Origin: Manis javanica
Taxonomy: Eukaryota; Chordata; Mammalia; Pholidota; Manidae
Direction: 5' to 3'
DNA length: 64,000 nucleotides
NCBI RefSeq assembly: GCF_040802235.1
Contig: NC_133169.1
Location: 47,375,034-47,439,033 of the forward strand
The translations under genes and the position numbers were made by a program. This document shows, one piece after another, positions 57,187-64,000 of the stretch. The notes beneath the pieces are model-generated. The model saw only the letters and a program-made list of their open reading frames with translations. It did not search any database and had not been told where the DNA came from. How positions within the stretch are numbered: position 1 is the stretch's first letter; each line of letters starts with the position of its first letter.

Positions 57187-58376
57187 TAACTTTGAAAAGA
57201 AATATATAAATTCAAGTATAAACCGCAAGTCCTAAAGAATAGCTAGCATTCATTTCTTAGCCGTGGCATAAAAATGTAAGGTAACTTATTTGGAAAGCCT
57301 TTACATTGGATTTACATTAGATTAAAGAATTCACATTCAGACGCTGCACCACCACAGCTGGTCTCACCCGTCACTCTGCACAGAAGCGCTGTGGCCCCAG
57401 GAGTCCCGCTATGGGCGCCACGCCTTCCCACGTGAACGCTTCTGACGTGCAGTTGGAAAGACACTGCCTGTAGCAGCTCCTTGCCAAGTAAATGGCATCC
57501 CAGGAATGTTCTGCTGTTCTGTCAGCTATGCTTACAAAGAATCTGAACAGATGTGGGGAAAGTTCAAACTCCCCAGTGAAAAGTGTGCTCATGAGTGGGA
57601 GGCTGCAGTCTCATTCTCTCCAGTTATTCACCCTCTGGACATTGCCCTGAAGGAAACATACAAAACTAAAATAGACAATATACACCAAATTTACCATGAC
57701 TAGCAATTTAACGCAATAAAGCACTTGGAAGTGATAGAAGGTTGAGTCTGTTTCATGTTAATCAGATATCAACACCATGAGCTATTAATAATCTCACTTA
57801 TGTCTCCTGCCCTTTTTAGAAAGTTATAATTCAATCTTTTAAGGAAAAATACAGGGACATTGAATAACCATGGATTTTTCAGCATGATTGTCAAGTTTAT
57901 GAATAAATTGAGAGCCCAGTTTCCAGTGATCCGCAGATGTATTTGGAGTCATTCTTCACAGCAAAGCTTCCCGTATCTAACTAAAATATTTATACAACTT
58001 CTGAGAGAATGGATCAGATATGGAAGTCTTAACTTATTCTAATCTAATCCTGAGAGAACAGCATTTTAAGCAAGGCAGATTCTAATCAGGTAGCCACATC
58101 AGAAGAAAAGTAGGTTTATTTTTATAAAACATATCTATAACAAAAAGAATGGGAGAAAACATGGAAAAGCTATTTTAGAACTTTAGGAAAAAAATTTTTT
58201 TTTGTTCCAACTTTGTTCTAATTATTCGAATATGACATACAAAGATTTGTTGCTTTGGTAATGAATTTTCCCCCCGCTTTGGTGATTATTTTGCATATCT
58301 CAAATTTTTCATCCTATACCAGTTGCCACTGAAAAAGACTGTGCATAAGGAAGATGTCGGTGTCTTACTTTATTAC
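57183..58376. other. Intergenic, one possible retrocopy fragment
   Basis: The plus-strand frame 57506-57703 encodes 65 residues starting MFCCSVSYAYKESEQ and is followed, 10 bases after its stop, by AATAAA (about 57714-57719). It resembles a gene's last exon or a retrocopy, but I do not recognise the protein. The remainder shows nothing. Confidence 0.4.
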
Positions 58377-58872
58377 TATTTTTTTACTTGAAGCATAGTT
58401 TACATGCAGTATTGGTTTCTGATGTACCACATAGTGATTTGACTGTTACATACAATTCAAAATGCTCACTACAATAAGTATAGTTACCACCTGCCACCAT
58501 ACAAAGTTATTACAGTATTATTGACTATATTCCCTATGATGTACTTTCCAATCCCATGACTTACTTGTTCTACAATGGGAAGTTTGTACCTCTTTATCCT
58601 CTTCATCTGTTTAACCAATGCCCCCACCTCCCTCCCCTCTGACAGTTAACAGATTGTTGTCTGTATCTATGAATTTGTTTCTCTTCTGTTTGTTCATTTG
58701 TTTTATTTTTAGATGCCACATATAAGTGAAATCATACAATATTTGTCTTTTTCTGATTTATTTCACTTAGCATAATGTCCTCTACATTCATCTATGTTGT
58801 TGTGACAAATAACAAGATTTCATTTTTTATGGTCGAGTAATATTTCATTGCATGTATTTGTGTGTATGTATG

Positions 58873-58920
<48 letters not shown>

Positions 58921-59765
58921 ACATCTGCTTTATCCATTCATCCATCAGTGGGCACTTAGATTGCTTCCATATTTTAGCTATTGTAAATAATTCTGCAATG
59001 ACCATAGGAAAGAATAAATCTTTTTGAATTAGTGTTTTTATATTCCTTAGGGAAATTCCCAGAAGAGAAACTGTGGGTCATGTGATATTTCTGTTTTTAA
59101 TTTTTTCATGAATCTCTCTGCTGTTTTCCATAGTGGCTATACAAACTAATATAGGACAGGTTCCCTTTTCCTCACATCCTCACCAATACTTGTTATTTGT
59201 TGTCTTTTTGATAAAAAAAATTCTGACAGGTATGAGGTAATATCTTATTGTGGTTTGATTTGCGTTTCCCTGATGATTAGTGATATTGAGCATCTTGTTA
59301 TGTGTCTGTTGACCATTCTGCATCTCTTCTTTGAAAAAATGTCTTTTTAGGTTCTATTTTGTAATCAGATTGTTTGTTTTTTTGTTGTAGATCTGTATGA
59401 GTTCTTTATATATTTTGGATATTCACCCCTTATCACTTATATCATTTACAAATATATTTTCCCGTTCACTAGGTTGCCTTTTCATTTTGTTGGTTTCCTT
59501 TGCTGTGCAGAAGCTTTTTAGTTTGATATAGTGTCACTTGTTTATTTTTGCTTTTGTTGACCTTGCTTGTGTCAACAGACCCCCACCAAAATTGCTAAGT
59601 CTCATGTCCAAGAGTTTATTCCCTATGTTTTCTTTTAGGAGTTTTATAATTTCTGTCTTACACTTATGTCTTCAATCGTTTTAAGTTTATTTTTGTATAT
59701 GGTGTAAGTTGTCAAGCTTTGTTCTTTGCATGTAGTGCAGATTTCCCAACACCATTTATTTTTTG
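58377..59765 (-). repeat. Antisense LINE-1, 3' UTR to ORF2
   Basis: A long old L1 in reverse orientation. Plus-strand landmarks are 'tttatccattcatccatcag' near 58930, 'tcctcacatcctcaccaata' near 59170 and 'tttgctgtgcagaagctttt' near 59499. A (AC)n run of about 47 bases at 58873-58919 sits at the place where many L1 3' ends carry a TATAC-type repeat. Confidence 0.82.
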
Positions 59766-59809
59766 GCCGAATACTTTTCAGGGCTTAGTAGCACTAATCA
59801 TAAAAGATA

Positions 59810-60825
59810 AAAAATCATCAATAGAAAAAAAAAGATAAAAATGGTAAATGATGCATGAAGTTTCATCAAAATTAATAACACATGCTTTTTGAAAGAATAT
59901 GTTAAGACAATAAGAAAACAAGTCACACACACATGGAGGAAATATTTCCAACACATACATGAGATGAAATACTTATGCTGAGAAATATTTTGAGAAACTA
60001 TTGCTGATAATTCAATCATAAGAATGTAAATAATCCATTAAAAACTGTGAAAAGACTGAAACAGAGACTACAGAGGAAGATATGTGAAAGGTAAATAAAC
60101 ATATGAAAAAGTGATTGACATAGCAAGTTATATGAAAAATGAAAATTAAACTACAGTGAGATACCACTACACACTCCTTGGGAAGATTACTTGTTAAAAG
60201 TTTCACAATATTAAGTGTTGCCAGTGATGCTGAACAATTTAATTCTCATAAATTGCTAATGAGTATCAAATTTTATAACTACTTTCAAAAAGAACTTGAC
60301 AGTTTCTTAGATAAATTTAATTTCTATTAATATGATCATTTAACTCCTACTAATTTATTAAAAAGTAATGACAACATATGACTGCACAAAAACTTATAAA
60401 TATGTTTATAGCAACTTTATTCATAATGGTCCAATACTGGACACAACACAGAAGTCTGCAGAAAGGGATGAGCAACTGTTACACCCAACAACATGCTTAC
60501 CCTGAGTGAAAGAAGCCAGACACAAAATGTTATATCCTGTTTTATTTATGTAAAAATTCTAGAATAGGCAAGGCTAATCAATAGTGACTGAAAGCATATC
60601 AGCATGTCTCTGGGCCTGGGGAGCAGAGCGGATGCTGGCCTGTGATTTTAATGTGAAGGGAACCAGTGAGCTCCTGCGATGCGCATGTGCTGTATCTTGA
60701 ATGACATGGTGGCTAAACGGATAAGCACGTTTGTTGAAATTCATCCAACAGCATGTAAAATGCTTGCATTTTGTTTGATGTAATTCATATCTCAATAAAG
60801 TTGATTATTAAAAGTTAAAATAACC
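59810..60825 (+). repeat. Old LINE-1 3' region, sense
   Basis: Diverged L1 text in sense orientation: 'gtgagataccactacacact' near 60155 and 'atagcaactttattcataat' near 60408, ending in a 3' UTR with 'ctcaataaagttgattatta' near 60792. It is head-to-head with the antisense copy that ends at 59765. Confidence 0.75.
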
Positions 60826-61114
60826 CAAGAAATTTTATTCTGCTATCATGCAGCTAGGGCTGAGTGCAGTTTTAAAAGAGCAGCACACTCAAGAGACTCA
60901 CACTAGATGTAACACTGGGTCATGAATGAGGAACAGTATTGCTTTTCACCAAAAATATTTAATCTAATTACTTATTTCTTCTAACAACTACTGTTGTCTA
61001 ATTAAAACATGGTTCATATTCATTTTTAAAACAAATTAAAAAACAAAACAAACACTCCTTAGGCCTGAGCTTAAACTAATTATTTTAAAATATTTGGTAG
61101 TAAAGACAGGAAGT

Positions 61115-62100
61115 GAATTTTTTTTAACTTAAGAACTTTTATTTTGAAATTATTCTAGAGTCACAGAAGAGTTACACAGGTAATACAGAGAATTCTTGTG
61201 CAGCATCTTATTTAACTCTGCTACACTTGTCTGAGAAATTAACAGTGATGCAATGTCATTAACTAAACTAGAAACTAACACTGATGCAATGTAATTAACT
61301 AGACACTTTACTTGGATTCCACCATTTCTTCACTAATGTCCTTATTCTGTTCCAGGATGGCGTTTAGTCCTCATGTTTTCTTATCTGTGAAGAAAAGATT
61401 TCCTTTAATATGTGCAGTTTCTAAGTCTTTCCTTGTTTCTTACCTATCTTAAAGACAATTTTTTTTTAAGAGTTCTGGTTAGAACATTCATCCATCTACA
61501 GAATGTCCAGCCATTTAGGTCTGTCTTCTCATAATAAGATTGAGGTTATATATTTTTGGAAGTAGCATTGCAGAAGTTATGTGTCCTTCTCATTGCACCA
61601 TGTCTGTGTGGTTATGTGACATTGACATGACATATTACTCAGGATGCTAACCTTGATTCTTTGGTTAAGGTGATGCTTTCACCTCTCTTAAGGCTAATTT
61701 CTCCTTTGTAAAGTTATTATTTTTCCCTTTCCCTTTTCTGTTAGGAGTGATTAACTATAGCCATCTTAAAGGACAAGGAATTAAGATCTACCTCCAAAGG
61801 GAAAAGTATCCAAGAAATTGTGAACATAAACTAAAACCATCATACTAATTAATACCTATCTTGGGGGAGATTTTTTGGAACTGCAAATATCTTGTTTCTC
61901 TTTTGTTTCACCCACTAATTTTTAGCAACTAATTCTAACATGCTTCAGCAATTTTTATAATGGTGTTTTAATAGTGGTTTTCCATTTTCTCATTCATTTG
62001 AAAATCTCATCCTATTCATTTACTTATTCAATCATTTATATCATATGGATTCGCGGATATTTATTTCATTCTTTGGTTATAATCTCTCTTTTTCACCCAA
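61115..62100. repeat. Ancient interspersed repeat, L1-type
   Basis: Text such as 'agagtcacagaagagttaca' near 61158, 'ctttccttgtttcttaccta' and 'agattgaggttatatatttt' near 61540 is familiar from an abundant old mammalian repeat that I believe belongs to the L1/HAL1 group. A 36-bp partial duplication ('gatgcaatgt' context) spans about 61238-61305. Orientation is uncertain. Confidence 0.45.
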
Positions 62101-62929
62101 ATGATTTCCTCTTTGGCCACTGAGGTCCCTTTCATATTGCCTCCTGTGTCCTTTTGAAATACTCTAGTTTTGTTTTTGTACTTTTTTTACTACGTGTACT
62201 TTTTTACTTTTTAAGATGTGTCAGGTTTATTTTATATTTTCCTTGCCTTAGTCATTGAAATAGACATTCCTCAAAGGGCCCAGTTTCCTTTAGAAACCAA
62301 GATTAGGTGAGCTCATTGCTACTGAGATTTCACTGCTTCCAGGCCCTAACAGAGAAAAATATATGTATGTATAAAATCTATGTATATATACATGACTATA
62401 TTTCTACATCTATTTATAAGTACATTAAAGTAGATGTGAGTTAATAGTTGTATTGCTGACTCTAACCCAGCATGACAGTCTTCATGTTAGCCTACCTTTG
62501 ATTATTTGTAAATTTTTTGACAGTGGGAAAACTGGCTCTACAATTTATTTGCTTATTTGTTCAGTCTTAGTATGCATGGAACGTTGTGTCCAGATTGTTA
62601 AAGCATACCCTTGTGAAAAAGAAATTTACCAACCCAAATGCAGTATTTAAGCACAGTTTTTTTTTAAATATTTGGCCCTACAGTATTTAGGTAAGACATT
62701 CTTTCCAGAGTTATTTAGCTCCACTCCTTTTTCATTCCCTTTCATGATATTCTACTGTACGTTTGTAATACATTTGCTACACTCCACACTCATCCTTTGG
62801 GCTCTGTTGTCATGTGTCGTACATAGGTTTTGACATATAAGCACACAATACATTGCTACTATTTTGCTTTAATAGTAATCTTTTAGAGAAATTACAAATC
62901 AGAGGAAAAAGGAATGTATTTTCTTTTTA
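62101..62929. other. Intergenic, no feature recognised
   Basis: AT-rich, with no gene or clear repeat. Confidence 0.5.
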
Positions 62930-63960
62930 AATTTTTATTTCTGATTTCTTTTTAGTAGATCCATCTCTGACCTATAAAACATTCTTTTTAACTGAACAGT
63001 TTCTATTAGCATTTCCTACAGAGTTGGTCTGCAGGCACTATGTTGCTTCAATTTTTGTTTGGCTGAGAGAGTACCTCATTCTTTATTTTATTTTAATTTT
63101 TATTTAAAATTTTAGATTTAGAAAACAGTTGCTATGATAGTATATAGAGTTTCAATATGCCTATTCTTTAATTTTGAAGGAAATTTTCACTGGGTATAGA
63201 ATTCTGGACTGACAGGCTTTTTCCCTTCTTTTCCAGCACTAATAAGGTGTCATTCCATTGTCTTGAAACTTATGTAATTCTGACATGACATCTGTTATAA
63301 TTCTTAGCCTGTTCCTCTGTAGGTTTTGTGATTTCCCCTCTCTGGCTGCTTTCAAGAGTCTCCGGTATTCTGCGTTTTTAATATAATATGCATAGTTTTT
63401 TCTGTCTCCATGATGTTTCCTGAGCTTCTTACATTTGTGGCTTGATGTTTTTATTAACTTTGGAAATCAGTTTTGTAAACTTTTTAGCCCTTATACCTTC
63501 AAATATTGCTTCTCCATTCTCTTTCTCTTCTCCCTCTCTGATTCCTACTGAGCTATCTGTTAAACTTTGTGAAATTGTCGCACAGTTTTTGTATCCTCTT
63601 TTCTCTACTTTGCTTTCTTATTCTTGTTTGTTTGCATTCTTTGCACTTCAGTTGGGCTAATTTCTATTGACCTATCATCAAGTTCACTTATTTTTCTTCG
63701 GCTATATCTAATCTACTGCTAAACCTACAAAAAGAATTCTTTCTATTACTGTTTTGTAATAGCATGCTTAATTGTTTCTTTCCATGTCTCTGATAAAACT
63801 ACCTATCAGATTTTGTAGGTTGTTTACCTTTTTCTCTAGGACATTTACAAGAGTAAGTCATACTCATGTTAAATTCCCTGTCTGATGGTGCAACACCTAT
63901 GCCATATCCGAGTTTGGTTCTGCTGACTGCTCACTCTGCTGACTGTTTCTTTCCTCACCT
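62930..63960 (-). repeat. Old antisense L1/HAL1 ORF1-region fragment
   Basis: Plus-strand text reads as the reverse complement of an old L1/HAL1 element: 'tttcactgggtatagaattc' near 63187, 'gctgctttcaagagtctccg' near 63346, and 'attgacctatcatcaagttc' near 63666, which is the complement of an ORF1 coiled-coil segment. No frame is open. Confidence 0.6.
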
Positions 63961-64000
63961 TACCTTGTTCCAGTTATTTACTGACAGCTGAATAAATTGT

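Noticed and set aside
1..64000. CRISPR arrays, operons, prophage or bacterial features
   Set aside because: The window is clearly mammalian nuclear DNA; no spaced palindromic repeats or compact gene clusters exist, and no tRNA or rRNA gene was recognised.

Overview
This is mammalian nuclear DNA from a gene-poor, AT-rich stretch built almost entirely from retroelements. The evidence is LINE-1 copies of several ages on both strands, solo LTRs and two young proviral structures, an olfactory-receptor pseudogene, (CA)n and (TA)n microsatellites and one isolated CpG island. No intact host protein gene was recognised. No primate Alu, rodent B1/B2, ruminant Bov, carnivore CAN, horse ERE or bat VES SINE was recognised by eye. 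With the L1 3' end type, this suggests a placental mammal, perhaps laurasiatherian; a SINE-poor lineage such as pangolins would fit, but that is a guess.

Layout. 1-3353: an old L1 3' fragment, an antisense L1 fragment, and a younger 5'-truncated L1 flanked by a 12-bp target-site duplication (TSD). 3354-4760 and 11371-12735: two diverged copies of one sequence block flanking an olfactory-receptor pseudogene (5508-6467, minus) and more L1 pieces. 8934, 14166 and 42933: three solo LTRs of one family. 17588-18124: a solo LTR of another class I family. 18125-25450: AT-rich, with little beyond an old antisense L1. 25466-34051: a full-length but frame-broken L1 with tandem 5'UTR monomers, carrying about 1.8 kb of extra 3' sequence (a retroviral env transmembrane remnant, a polypurine tract and an LTR ending at its poly(A) site), all inside one TSD. 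35683-41192: a class I endogenous retrovirus with near-identical 491-bp LTRs, a tRNA-Pro primer site and a 4-bp TSD, but no coding capacity. 44738-52749 (minus): a young betaretrovirus-like (class II) provirus with a 6-bp TSD, open gag, pro with dUTPase, open env, and pol with one in-frame stop in integrase. 56160-56960: an isolated CpG island. 58377-63960: old L1-type fragments on both strands.

How the parts relate. In the class II provirus, gag, pro and pol lie in successive -1 frames, each junction carrying a canonical slippery heptamer; env overlaps the end of pol and would be made from a spliced RNA. The class I element keeps the cis signals (LTRs, primer site, polypurine tract) without proteins, so it must have been moved by proteins supplied in trans. 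The L1 composite looks like an L1 read-through RNA that ended at a downstream retroviral poly(A) site and was then reinserted.
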